Part shown: positions 25,077-33,335 of the stretch, one piece after another | Position numbering within the stretch: position 1 is the first letter of the stretch | Layout of the letters: every line of letters begins with the position of its first letter | Assembly: GCF_001938565.1 (NCBI RefSeq) | Contig: NZ_MSYM01000011.1 | Coordinates: forward strand, 124,001 to 188,000 | Direction: 5' to 3' | Length of the DNA: 64,000 bases | DNA from: Rhodoferax antarcticus ANT.BR | Lineage (GTDB): Bacteria > Pseudomonadota > Gammaproteobacteria > Burkholderiales > Burkholderiaceae_C | Translations under genes and position numbers: made by a program | Notes under the pieces: generated by a model | What the model was told of the DNA's origin: nothing | Database searches by the model: none | The model's input: only the letters and a program-made list of their open reading frames with translations

Positions 25077-26690
25077 TCAGCGCAGCCCTAGCCGGTTGCG
25101 CCTGCGCAGTCGCACCCAGCTAAAGGCTAAGGCAAACGCCGCCAGTGGCAGCAGCACTTGCAGCAGCGCCTGCACCGCCAGCACCTGGCGGCTGCCACCG
25201 GCGCTCAGGGCGACGGCTTCGGTCGTCACCGTGGCAAAACGCCCGCCACCGGCAAACAGTGTCGGCAGGTATTGCGCCACACTCACCGCAAAACCCACCG
25301 CCCACGCCAACAGCAGGGGGCGCAGCAGCAGCGGCCACTTCACGCGCAGACAGGCTTGCAACTGCGAGCAACCGAGTGCGCGGGCGCTGGTCATCAGCCG
25401 CGCATCAAACGCGCGGTAAGCACCCACCAGCGTCAGCAGCATATAGGGCAGCACCCACAGCAGATGGCTCCACACCAGCGCCAGCTTGGAGGCATCGAGC
25501 CGCAGGTGCAACAGCACCGCGTATTGCGCTGCCACCAGCGGCAGCGCCGGCAGAATCAGCGGCGCATAGAGCACGGCATTGAGCTGCTTGGGCCCCCACT
25601 CCAGCCAGATCAGCACCACCGGCAGGCACAGCAGGCTCACCGCCAGCGCCAGCCAGAGCGTCGTCCAGAACGGGGTTGCATCAGCATAGCGCCAGTTGTC
25701 CCAGGTAACGGCGTCTGGCCACAGTGCCGGGAAAAACCAGCTTTGCGCGACTGACCAAACCACCAGCGCGCCCAGCGCCGCGTAGCCAACACCCAGCACG
25801 GGAGCCTGCCACGGCCAAGGCCGCTGAACTGCAGGTAAACGCTGACCAGTGGGGTAGGCGCGCCGCTGCACCCAGGCGCGCCAGCCGCTATAGGCCAGCG
25901 CGGCACTAACTGAGAACAGCGCCAGCAGCACCATTGACGCGGCGCCGCCCTGCGTTTGCAGCCGCGCATCGGGGTTGCTGAGCCAGTGCCAAGTCAGCAC
26001 CGCCAGCGTGGGCGGGTTACCTGGCCCCAGAATCAACGCCATATCCACCACCGACAAGCTGTAGGCAAAGGCCGCCGCCACCGGCCAGCCCAGGCGCGGT
26101 GCCACTTGCGGCCACAGCACCAGCCGCCAGGTTTGTGCGGCGCTGTAACCCAGCGAGCGCGCCACGGCCATCTGCCGCGCCACCGCCTGCTCGCCCAGCA
26201 CGCCAGCCAGCACCCACAGCAAAAACCAGCTCTCTTTGAAGGCCAGCGCCAGCGCCAAGCTCAGGCCATACGGGTCTTGCACGGTGACCCACTCCGGGGG
26301 GCTGGCCCATGATAAAAAATAGCCTGTAGCCCTTGCCAGCCAACCGGAGGGTGCTATCAAAAAAAACAAACCCACCGCAAACGCCGCGTGTGGCACCGAC
26401 AGCAGCAAGGGCAGGCGTTGCTGCAAGCGCTGCCAGGCTGGGCTGGGGTAGAGCCTTGTGGCCAGCCCGGCCGCCATCAGGCAGGCCAGCAGCGTGCCGA
26501 ACAGTGAAGAGACCAGGGTGGCCAGCAAGGCCTGCGCAAACTGCGGGTCGGTCAGCAGCGCCTGCCAGACGGAAGCGCTCAGGCTGGGGCCCATCGCCCA
26601 GAGCAGGCCCGGCAGCAAAGGCACAAAGACCAGCCCGACGAGTGCTAACGCCAGCGTAGCGCCCAGCGGGTGTCGCTCAGCGTGCGCCAT
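25077..26690 (-). CDS. ynjC: ABC transporter permease, two fused domains (YnjC-like)
   Basis: 537 residues with about 12 membrane segments in two halves (about 1-280 and 290-530), each with an EAA-like loop (ARSLGYSAAQTWRLVLWP near 190; ARALGCSQLQACLRVKWP near 455). Fused double permeases of this length are typical of YnjC. The gene overlaps the binding-protein gene by 14 bp, indicating translational coupling. Positions 26322-26358 hold a diverged dispersed repeat in frame. Confidence 0.88.
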   Translation of the reverse strand: MAHAERHPLGATLALALVGLVFVPLLPGLLWAMGPSLSASVWQALLTDPQFAQALLATLVSSLFGTLLACLMAAGLATRLYPSPAWQRLQQRLPLLLSVPHAAFAVGLFFLIAPSGWLARATGYFLSWASPPEWVTVQDPYGLSLALALAFKESWFLLWVLAGVLGEQAVARQMAVARSLGYSAAQTWRLVLWPQVAPRLGWPVAAAFAYSLSVVDMALILGPGNPPTLAVLTWHWLSNPDARLQTQGGAASMVLLALFSVSAALAYSGWRAWVQRRAYPTGQRLPAVQRPWPWQAPVLGVGYAALGALVVWSVAQSWFFPALWPDAVTWDNWRYADATPFWTTLWLALAVSLLCLPVVLIWLEWGPKQLNAVLYAPLILPALPLVAAQYAVLLHLRLDASKLALVWSHLLWVLPYMLLTLVGAYRAFDARLMTSARALGCSQLQACLRVKWPLLLRPLLLAWAVGFAVSVAQYLPTLFAGGGRFATVTTEAVALSAGGSRQVLAVQALLQVLLPLAAFALAFSWVRLRRRNRLGLR

Positions 26691-27876
26691 AACGCTTGAG
26701 CCATTCGGTCTCCAGCGCTTCTACCCAGCTGGCGTGGGGTTCGGCCAGGGTGGGTACTGACTCGGTGAGCGCGCCGGGCGCTTTGTTGCGCATCAACGCC
26801 TGCAAATCCGGGGGCAGCTTGCTGACATCCAGCACCGAGCCGTCGCCCCACACCCGGGTGTCGGCCTTGTGCGCCTGCGCGGGGGCCGAGAGCAAAAAGT
26901 TGGCAAACACCTGCGCCCCGGCTTTGGCGCGGGCGTTTGCCGGAATGGCGACAAAGTGCACGTTACCAATGGTGCCTTGGGTCCAGCCAAAGCTGTAGGC
27001 GCTGCTGGGTAACTGGCGGCTGGCGATCAGATTGGCGGCCTCATTGGGGTTGAAGGTGAGTGACATCTTCAGCTCGCCATCGGCCAACATGCGGTGCATG
27101 GCTGCAGCACTTGCAGGGAAGGCAATGCCTGCGCGCCACAAGGAGGGGTGCAACCGGTCCAGATAGGCCCAAAGGGCGGGAGTGGCGCTGGCAAACGCTT
27201 GTGGGGTTACGGGTTGCTGCAGCAGGGCGGGCGCGGGCGTGAGGTTCAGCAGCAACTGCTTGAGGAAAGTGGTGCCATGAAAATCCGGCGGCTTCGGGTA
27301 GCTGACTCGGCCCGGGTTGGCCTTGGCAAAGGTCAACAGCTCGGCGGCTGAGCGTGGTGGCACGGGCGTGACCGCTTTGTTGGCAATAAAGGTCAGCTGC
27401 GCGGTGCCCCAGGGCGCTTCAAACCCCTCAGTGGGTACCGAGAAGTCACTGCGCACCGGTTTTTTCAGGTCCACCAGGCCCCAGCTTGGCAGCGCTTCGG
27501 CCCACGGGCCATACAGCAGGCCATTACTTTTAAGGTTGCGAAAATTCTCGCCATTCACCCACATCAGGTCCACCGAGCCGTCTGTGGTGCGGCCAGCGGC
27601 CATTTCGGTCTGTACGCGTTTGACAACCTCGGCCGCGTCGGTGATCTTCACGTGTTGCACCGTCACGCCGTAGCGGGCCTGCACCTCTTTGGCCGCCCAG
27701 GCAATGTAGGCGTTGATGGCCTCGCCGCCGCCCCAGGCGTTGAAATACACGGTTTGGCCCTTGGCTTGGGCTTCGATTTGCGGCCAGTCCAGTGCTTTGG
27801 CGGCGCTGGCGGGCAGCGCCCAGCTGAGGCTGAAGGCGAGCGCCGCCAAGACGGTAGTGGTTTTGGAAAACTTCAT
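26677..27876 (-). CDS. ynjB: ABC transporter substrate-binding protein (YnjB-like)
   Basis: Periplasmic binding protein of 399 residues. The ATG at 27876 starts a signal peptide (MKFSKTTTVLAALAFSLSWA..ASAA), preceded by ggagcc. The start of the mature part, FNAWGGGEAINAYIAW, and MWVNGENFRNLKSNGLLYGP are typical of YnjB proteins. First gene of the ynjBCDF-type operon. The ligand is unknown; sequence alone does not distinguish a sugar, thiamine-like compound or anion. Confidence 0.87.
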   Translation of the reverse strand: MKFSKTTTVLAALAFSLSWALPASAAKALDWPQIEAQAKGQTVYFNAWGGGEAINAYIAWAAKEVQARYGVTVQHVKITDAAEVVKRVQTEMAAGRTTDGSVDLMWVNGENFRNLKSNGLLYGPWAEALPSWGLVDLKKPVRSDFSVPTEGFEAPWGTAQLTFIANKAVTPVPPRSAAELLTFAKANPGRVSYPKPPDFHGTTFLKQLLLNLTPAPALLQQPVTPQAFASATPALWAYLDRLHPSLWRAGIAFPASAAAMHRMLADGELKMSLTFNPNEAANLIASRQLPSSAYSFGWTQGTIGNVHFVAIPANARAKAGAQVFANFLLSAPAQAHKADTRVWGDGSVLDVSKLPPDLQALMRNKAPGALTESVPTLAEPHASWVEALETEWLKRYGAR

Positions 27877-27992
27877 GCAAGCTGGCTCCAATAGGTGGCA
27901 ATAACGAGTCTGACACAGCTTGGTCAAACGTGGCTCACCAAGCTTACAGCCTGCCGCTCAGCTTGCCTGTCGCGGCAGGATTTATGGGACGC

Positions 27993-30842
27993 TTACAAGT
28001 TGGGTGCTAGCAGACGCTGCAGGTCTTTCACCTCCACACCACGCCGCTGCGCCATATCCTGCAACTGGTCTTCGCCAATCTTGCCCACGCTGAAATAGCT
28101 GGCCTGCGGGTGGGCCAACATGAAGCCGCTGACACTGGCCGCTGGCGCCATGGCCATGCTGTCGGTCAGGGTCATGCCGATCTCTTCGCATTGCAGCAGC
28201 GCAAACAGGGCACGCTTGGCGCTGTGGTCCGGGCAGGCCGGGTAGCCGGGGGCTGGGCGAATGCCCTGGTATTTTTCGGCTATCAGCTGCTGCGGGCTCA
28301 ATTGCTCGTCAGGCGCGTAGCCCCACAGATCAGTGCGCACCTTGGCGTGCAGGCATTCAGCAAAAGCCTCGGCCAGACGGTCCGCCAGGGCCTTGAACAT
28401 GATCGCGCTGTAGTCGTCATGGGCGGCTAGAAACTGGGCTTCTTTCTTCTCCACGCCAAGACCAGCGGTCACGGCGAAGAGGCCGATGTAGTCTTGATTT
28501 TGTAAGCTTTTTGGGCCTCTAGCCCTTGTACCTTCTGCGTGAGCAGCTACGTGATCGATAGCAATTGATTTGGGAGCCACAAAGTCGGCCAGACAGCGGT
28601 TGGGCAGAAAACTGCCATCGTCCTCGGCCTCGCGCACGTTTTGCTGGCGCAGGCCGTACCAGGTCATGGCCACGCTGCTGCGGGACTCATCGGTGTAGAG
28701 CTCAATGTCATCACCCACCGCGTTGGCCGGGTACAGGCCCAGCACCGCGTTGGCGCTGAGCCAGCGGCCTTCGATGATCTTTTTCAGCATAGCCTGCGCA
28801 TCGGCGTAGACCTTTTTGGCTTCCACGCCGACCACCTCGTCTTGCAGAATCGCCGGAAACGGCCCGGCCAGGTCCCAGGTCTGGAAAAACGGGCCCCAGT
28901 CGATGAAGCCAGCCAGCTCGCTCAGGTCAAAGTTCTTGAAGACACGCCGGCCGATGAATTTGGGCTTGATCGGTAGCGCCAGCGTCCAGTCGATGGGGGT
29001 TTTGTGGCCGCGGGCTTTGGCCAGCGGCCACAGTGGCACCTGCTTTTTATTGGCGTGCTGCTGGCGTACCTTGTCATAGTCGGACTGCAACTCGGCAATA
29101 TAGGCGCTGGCTTGCTCGCCCAGCAGACTTTGCGCCACGCCCACGCTGCGCGAAGCATCGGGCACATACACCACCGGGCCATCGTAATGCGGCGCAATTT
29201 TCACCGCAGTGTGTACCCGGCTGCAGGTGGCACCGCCGATGAGCAGCGGAATCTTTTTGATGCGGAAGTAGTCGTCCTTTTGCATCTCGCCGGCCACATA
29301 TTGCATCTCTTCGAGGCTGGGCGTGATCAACCCCGAGAGGCCGATGATGTCAGCACCTTCGACCTTGGCGCGCGCCAGAATCTCGTGGCAGGGCACCATC
29401 ACCCCCATGTTGACCACGTCAAAGTTGTTGCATTGCAGCACCACGGTGACGATGTTCTTGCCAATATCGTGCACGTCGCCCTTGACGGTGGCGATGATGA
29501 TCTTGCCCTTGGTCTGCACGTCGCGCCCGGCGGCCTCAAAGCGCAGCTTTTCTTCTTCAATGTACGGAATCAGGTGCGCCACAGCCTGTTTCATCACCCG
29601 CGCACTCTTCACCACTTGCGGCAAAAACATCTTGCCCTGGCCAAACAGGTCGCCGACGATGCTCATGCCGGCCATCAGTGGGCCTTCAATCACGTGCAGG
29701 GGCCGCCCGCCTTTGGCGACGATGGCTTGGTACGCCTCTTCGGTGTCAGCCACGATGAAGTCGGTGATGCCGTGCACCATGGCGTGGCTCAGGCGCTGCT
29801 CAACGCTGACGGGCTGCTCGGGCATGCCGCGCCATTCGAGCTTTTTGCTCTCGTCTTTGGCACCGCTTTTGGCGCTGTCGGCAATCTCGACCAGGCGCTC
29901 ACCCGCAGACAACAGCGGCTCGCCCGGCTTGTAGAAAGGCGTTCTGTTGAGCACCACGTCTTCAACGCGCTCGCGCAGGGTGGGCTCCAGGTCGTCATAC
30001 ACGCCGACCATGCCCGCGTTGACGATGCCCATGTCCATGCCGGCTTTGATCGCGTGGTACAGAAACACGGTGTGAATGGCTTCGCGCACCGGGTCGTTGC
30101 CGCGGAAGCTGAAGCTCACATTGCTCACCCCGCCGCTGACCTTGGCACCGGGCAGGTGGGTCTTGATCCAGCGCGTGGCATTGATGAAGTCAACCGCGTA
30201 GTTGTTGTGCTCGTCGATGCCGGTGGCAATGGCGAAGATGTTCGGGTCAAAAATGATGTCTTCTGGCGGAAAGCCAACTTCATCCACCAGGATGCGGTAG
30301 GCGCGCTCGCAAATGGCAATCTTTCGCTCATAGGTATCGGCCTGGCCCTGCTCGTCAAACGCCATGACCACCGCTGCGGCACCGTAGCGGCGCAACAATT
30401 TGGCCTGGTGTTTGAAGGCATCGATGCCTTCTTTCATGCTGATCGAATTGACGACAGCTTTGCCCTGGACGCAGCGCAGACCAGCTTCGATCACACTCCA
30501 CTTGCTGGAGTCAATCATCACCGGAACCCTTGATATGTCTGGCTCAGAAGCTATCAAATTTAAAAAGCGCACCATGGCCGCCTGGCTGTCAAGCATGGCC
30601 TCATCCATATTGATGTCGATGATCTGCGCGCCGTTTTCAACCTGCTGGCGCGCCACGCTCAGCGCTTGGTCAAAGTCGCCGTTCAGAATCATCCGGGCAA
30701 ACGCTTTGGAACCGGTCACGTTGGTGCGCTCGCCAATGTTGACAAAGGTGGCACTAGGGGCTGCGTCGGCGGCTGCGGCAACGCCAATGCTTAGCGGCTC
30801 AAGCCCGGACAACTTCATGGGGGGAACGAGAATTTCAGACAT
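27993..30842 (-). CDS. metH: Methionine synthase MetH, C-terminal module protein
   Basis: Cobalamin-dependent methionine synthase of 949 residues. Modules: pterin-binding ([19 protein letters not shown], about 32-290), cap and B12-binding (DVHDIG at 456-461 with the cobalt-ligating H458, then the Rossmann part), and the SAM-binding reactivation domain (about 620-949, [20 protein letters not shown]). The N-terminal homocysteine module with its zinc cysteines is absent, as in many Burkholderiales where it is a separate gene. A dispersed repeat (28514-28550) accounts for an extra stretch between VAPKS and DYIGLFAV in the reactivation domain. The ATG at 30842 lies just after a regulated ribosome site. 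Confidence 0.95.
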   Translation of the reverse strand: MSEILVPPMKLSGLEPLSIGVAAAADAAPSATFVNIGERTNVTGSKAFARMILNGDFDQALSVARQQVENGAQIIDINMDEAMLDSQAAMVRFLNLIASEPDISRVPVMIDSSKWSVIEAGLRCVQGKAVVNSISMKEGIDAFKHQAKLLRRYGAAAVVMAFDEQGQADTYERKIAICERAYRILVDEVGFPPEDIIFDPNIFAIATGIDEHNNYAVDFINATRWIKTHLPGAKVSGGVSNVSFSFRGNDPVREAIHTVFLYHAIKAGMDMGIVNAGMVGVYDDLEPTLRERVEDVVLNRTPFYKPGEPLLSAGERLVEIADSAKSGAKDESKKLEWRGMPEQPVSVEQRLSHAMVHGITDFIVADTEEAYQAIVAKGGRPLHVIEGPLMAGMSIVGDLFGQGKMFLPQVVKSARVMKQAVAHLIPYIEEEKLRFEAAGRDVQTKGKIIIATVKGDVHDIGKNIVTVVLQCNNFDVVNMGVMVPCHEILARAKVEGADIIGLSGLITPSLEEMQYVAGEMQKDDYFRIKKIPLLIGGATCSRVHTAVKIAPHYDGPVVYVPDASRSVGVAQSLLGEQASAYIAELQSDYDKVRQQHANKKQVPLWPLAKARGHKTPIDWTLALPIKPKFIGRRVFKNFDLSELAGFIDWGPFFQTWDLAGPFPAILQDEVVGVEAKKVYADAQAMLKKIIEGRWLSANAVLGLYPANAVGDDIELYTDESRSSVAMTWYGLRQQNVREAEDDGSFLPNRCLADFVAPKSIAIDHVAAHAEGTRARGPKSLQNQDYIGLFAVTAGLGVEKKEAQFLAAHDDYSAIMFKALADRLAEAFAECLHAKVRTDLWGYAPDEQLSPQQLIAEKYQGIRPAPGYPACPDHSAKRALFALLQCEEIGMTLTDSMAMAPAASVSGFMLAHPQASYFSVGKIGEDQLQDMAQRRGVEVKDLQRLLAPNL
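28514..28550 (+). repeat. Dispersed stem-loop repeat copy inside metH
   Basis: gggcctctagcccttgtacc followed by ttctgcgtgagcagctac is a good family match. It encodes, in frame on the other strand, an insert in the MetH reactivation domain that other MetH proteins lack (they pass almost directly from VAPK to DYIG). Confidence 0.65.
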
Positions 30843-30846
30843 ACAA

Positions 30847-30945
30847 CTCACCTGTGGTTTTTAAAAAGCAGGTGAGCGTCGTTGCGGCGGTCTCAAACAC
30901 ATTCCAAGCCTGACGAAATCTTGGTTTCGCTGCAACGCTCCTTGG
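30847..30945 (-). promoter_or_regulatory. SAH riboswitch upstream of metH
   Basis: On the minus strand GAGCGU (30940-30935) pairs with ACGCUC (30879-30874) as P1. The loop segment CCAAG can pair with CUUGG as the family pseudoknot, and CCGCCGCAACG forms the conserved 3' part. CUCACCUG (30876-30869) can alternatively pair with CAGGUGAG (30854-30847), which is the metH ribosome site. The two pairings exclude each other because CUC belongs to P1. SAH binding should therefore free the ribosome site and turn metH on, matching the known role of this riboswitch class. Confidence 0.8.
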
Positions 30946-31071
30946 AGGGCAAGATTTTACCGAAGGCCAGGCGATGGTGATGACCGTGGTGGTATCGACT
31001 GCCGCAGCCCGCACTGGAGGCCGGAAACAAGAAAGCCCATCACGTGGACGGACTTTTTAGCAATTTCTGCT

Positions 31072-31114
31072 GCCCTGGGGCGGAATCGAAACACCGAAAC
31101 AAGGATTTTCAATT
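31072..31114 (-). repeat. Degenerate tRNA-Phe 3' copy (outer attachment remnant)
   Basis: gccctggggcggaatcgaaa and the following bases resemble the 3' half of tRNA-Phe with a few substitutions and no CCA. It is the outermost of three such copies (with 31646 and the real tRNA at 32471). Confidence 0.65.
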
Positions 31115-31197
31115 CAAAACACGCCCGAGTTGTCTAGTACGAAAACTTGTAACAGCTTTTTTTAGCGGTTGACCCGCCAAACCCCGTCACGACGTCA

Positions 31198-31476
31198 ATG
31201 ACAATCCAGCCCATGAGAATCAACCTGACCACCCCGTTCGCAGAGAAGGACCAAGTCAAGGCACTTGGCGCACGTTGGGACGCAAGTAAGAAGCTTTGGT
31301 ATATCCAGGACGTTGCTGATCTTGAGCCGTTCCGGCGCTGGATACCGAACGGAGCCCCAAATGAAGCCGTGCTGAATATACAGGCTGTAACCGTAACTGG
31401 CCCGGCTGGTGTTGCGGATTGCGGCTGCACTGTCCTGCCATGGGACGATTGCGTTCACACGGCTGGCAAACTGTAA
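31198..31476 (+). CDS. Small DUF5710-domain protein
   Basis: 92 residues; the first half, INLTTPFAEKDQVKALGARW followed by DASKKLWYI, is the DUF5710 pattern found at the ends of plasmid and phage DNA-processing proteins. A second ATG at 31213 (MRINLTT) may be the true start. It lies between two tRNA-Phe-derived repeats and is probably cargo left from an older island. Function unknown. Confidence 0.6.
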   Translation: MTIQPMRINLTTPFAEKDQVKALGARWDASKKLWYIQDVADLEPFRRWIPNGAPNEAVLNIQAVTVTGPAGVADCGCTVLPWDDCVHTAGKL

Positions 31477-31645
31477 TGGCACTAAAAATAGACTTCGAGC
31501 TTACTGGAACTTAGAGGGCACCGACAACAAAGCCCACCGAACTGCGGCCGAACCCCTACCCCGCTAGTCACTGCTAGTCACTTCGCTATGACCTATCTGG
31601 CCATGAAAAAAGCCCCACTCGAAAAAACAAGTGGGGCTTCAATAC

Positions 31646-31693
31646 TGGTGGCCTGGGGCGGAATCGAACCACCGACACAAGGATTTTCAATCC
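31646..31693 (-). repeat. 48-bp exact duplicate of the tRNA-Phe 3' half (attachment site)
   Basis: Identical over 48 bp with 32471-32518, covering CCA, acceptor 3' side, T arm and the anticodon. Beyond it similarity ends abruptly (ccgtaccc versus cctctgct). This is the classic trace of integration into a tRNA 3' end. Confidence 0.88.
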
Positions 31694-31803
31694 GTACCCA
31701 AGCCCTGCAATATGACTGCATTGTCAGCAAATCAACAGCTTAGAGCGGTCTGAACAGCATTAAAACCGCATTATCCCGCTATGCCGTTGACACTTGGTTG
31801 ACG

Positions 31804-32085
31804 CTAAACGGGGAACTGCTGGCGAGCATGCAGCACGCGAAGAACCTTGATCGAATCGGCTCCCACCTGGTACACAACAATAAAATTAGGATGCACCACA
31901 ACCTCCCGACAACCAGGCATGCGCTCGCTTTGGCGATAAAGGTAGGGATGGTCTGAGAGCGGTAGTACGCTATCTTGGATCAACTGCCAAATTCTCTGTG
32001 CAGCTATTGGGTTACGCTGCCAAATAAAATCGGTGATTTCTTCCAGATCCGCGTCGGCAGTAGGTGCCCAGATGATGGACAGCAT
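31804..32085 (-). CDS. ParE/RelE-family toxin
   Basis: 93 residues with the RelE/ParE fold pattern: N-terminal strand MLSIIWAPTADADLEEITDF, helices with PIAAQRIWQLIQ, then REVVVHPNFIVVYQV and the C-terminal strand IKVLRVLHARQQFP. Its ATG overlaps the antitoxin stop by one base (TGATG). Members either inhibit gyrase (ParE) or cut mRNA (RelE); the sequence leans to ParE but does not settle it. Confidence 0.85.
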   Translation of the reverse strand: MLSIIWAPTADADLEEITDFIWQRNPIAAQRIWQLIQDSVLPLSDHPYLYRQSERMPGCREVVVHPNFIVVYQVGADSIKVLRVLHARQQFPV

Positions 32086-32279
32086 CAGTTGGTCGTGATG
32101 CTTTGTTGGCGCAGTCTGGCAAAACGCTCTTGCATACGTCGAGCAACTTCATCGTGTGGGATACCTGGCCGAGTGTCATCCAAGGCTTCTTGAACCTTGG
32201 CTCGAAACCACTGGTCATAGCTATCGGCGGCTTCCTGAGTCTCAAACTCAGAAACGATGGGCGACAGAACTGCATTCAT
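32085..32279 (-). CDS. Antitoxin of the ParE/RelE pair
   Basis: 64-residue acidic protein (MNAVLSPIVSEFETQEAADS) ending RMQERFARLRQQSITTN. It precedes the toxin and overlaps it, as in type II modules. The segment AADSYDQWFRAKVQEALDD resembles RelB/StbD-like antitoxins and can form the helix that wraps the toxin. Confidence 0.8.
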   Translation of the reverse strand: MNAVLSPIVSEFETQEAADSYDQWFRAKVQEALDDTRPGIPHDEVARRMQERFARLRQQSITTN

Positions 32280-32470
32280 AGAAATATGCTAGCACAAACA
32301 CCCAAAGACGGTGTTGTTCAACGGTTTTTGGTTCACGCATGCAAAGAAGGGCTTCTTCAAGCGAAATTGTCGTTTCAATAATGGATAAAACTTCGGTTGA
32401 CACTTCGTTCACACCACAAAGAAAAACGGGTTACGCATGACACGTAACCCGTTGATTTCATTACTAATTT

Positions 32471-32546
32471 TGGTGGCCTGGGGCGGAATCGAACCACCGA
32501 CACAAGGATTTTCAATCCTCTGCTCTACCGACTGAGCTACCGGGCC
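32471..32546 (-). tRNA. tRNA-Phe (GAA)
   Basis: 76 nt including the encoded CCA. Acceptor GGCCCGG, D loop AGCTCAGTCGGTAGAGC, anticodon loop with GAA, T arm GGTTCGATTCC. Its 3' half is the integration target seen at 31646 and 31072. Confidence 0.96.
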
Positions 32547-32615
32547 TAAGCCGGTCAGTATAGCAGGCTCAGAGGCGATTTCTCAACGAAACAATTTCTG
32601 CACAGGCATTGATTG

Positions 32616-33296
32616 TCAGCTGCGCTTGGTGCGCGCCAAGCTGACGCCGAGTTGTTTGAGTTTGCGGTACAGATGGGTGCGTTCCAGACCTGTTTTTTCG
32701 GCAACACGGGTCATCGAGCCGTTTTCCTTGAGCAGATGGAATTCGAAATAGGCTTTTTCGTACTCGTCGCGGCCCTCGCGCAAGGGTTTGTCCAGCATGA
32801 AGCTCTGGGTGGCCTGTGGCCCGAGATCGGACGGATTCTCAAACGGCAGTCTGGACGCTTCATCTGCTATGACGTAGCTGTCAGTCCGCTGGATAGCAGC
32901 GTCGAAGGGTGGTGCAATAGTTTTGCGCAGCGAGCTACGTGCCAAAGCTTGTTCCACGGCCTTGAGAAGTTTTTGCAAAGTGATGGGTTTTTCCAAAAAC
33001 GCAATCGCACCGATGCGGGTGGCTTCCACGGCAGTGTCGATGGTGGCGTGCCCGCTCATCATGATCACGGGCATGGTGAGCGTGCCCGCGGCCAACCATT
33101 CCTTGAGCAGGGTGACGCCGTCGGTGTCAGGCATCCAGATGTCCAGCAGCACCAGGTCAGGCCGCTCCCGCACGCGTGCTGCGCGGGCTTGCGCTGCGTT
33201 TTCGGCCACTTCAACAGTGTGCCCTTCATCGTTGAGGATTTCGCACAACAGATCACGAATACCAAGCTCGTCATCCACCACCAAAATGTTTGCCAT
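32616..33296 (-). CDS. NtrX-like response regulator without AAA+ domain
   Basis: 226 residues. Receiver domain 1-120 with phosphoacceptor Asp in LVLLDIWMPDTDG (about 52), MMSGHATID and the lysine in FLEKPIT. A linker of about 45 residues leads to a Fis-type helix-turn-helix at the end (MTRVAEKTGLERTHLYRKLK). The C-terminal part is NtrX-like, but the central sigma54-interacting ATPase is absent, so it cannot activate sigma54 in the classical way. It lies 39 bp after the kinase gene. Confidence 0.85.
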   Translation of the reverse strand: MANILVVDDELGIRDLLCEILNDEGHTVEVAENAAQARAARVRERPDLVLLDIWMPDTDGVTLLKEWLAAGTLTMPVIMMSGHATIDTAVEATRIGAIAFLEKPITLQKLLKAVEQALARSSLRKTIAPPFDAAIQRTDSYVIADEASRLPFENPSDLGPQATQSFMLDKPLREGRDEYEKAYFEFHLLKENGSMTRVAEKTGLERTHLYRKLKQLGVSLARTKRS

Positions 33297-33335
33297 GTTG
33301 TGCTGCGTCCCTTTAAATGTCAGCCTTTTCCAGCT

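Larger units (their letters stand above)
31646..32518. mobile_element. Mini-island between tRNA-Phe repeats carrying a toxin-antitoxin pair
   Basis: An 825-bp unit bounded by the 48-bp direct repeats holds only a ParE/RelE-type toxin and its antitoxin. No integrase remains. An outer, older layer reaches to the degenerate copy at 31072. It looks like the decayed core of an integrative element in which only the addiction module survived. The 327 bp between 31477 and 31803 contain the repeat and no gene. Confidence 0.7.

Noticed and set aside
29004-30533. 509-codon frame on the plus strand opposite metH
   Set aside because: Composition rich in His, Val and Ala typical of antisense shadows of GC-rich genes; metH on the other strand is certain. 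The same holds for the long plus-strand frames opposite rpoC and rpoB (e.g. 40547-41512 and 44289-45500).
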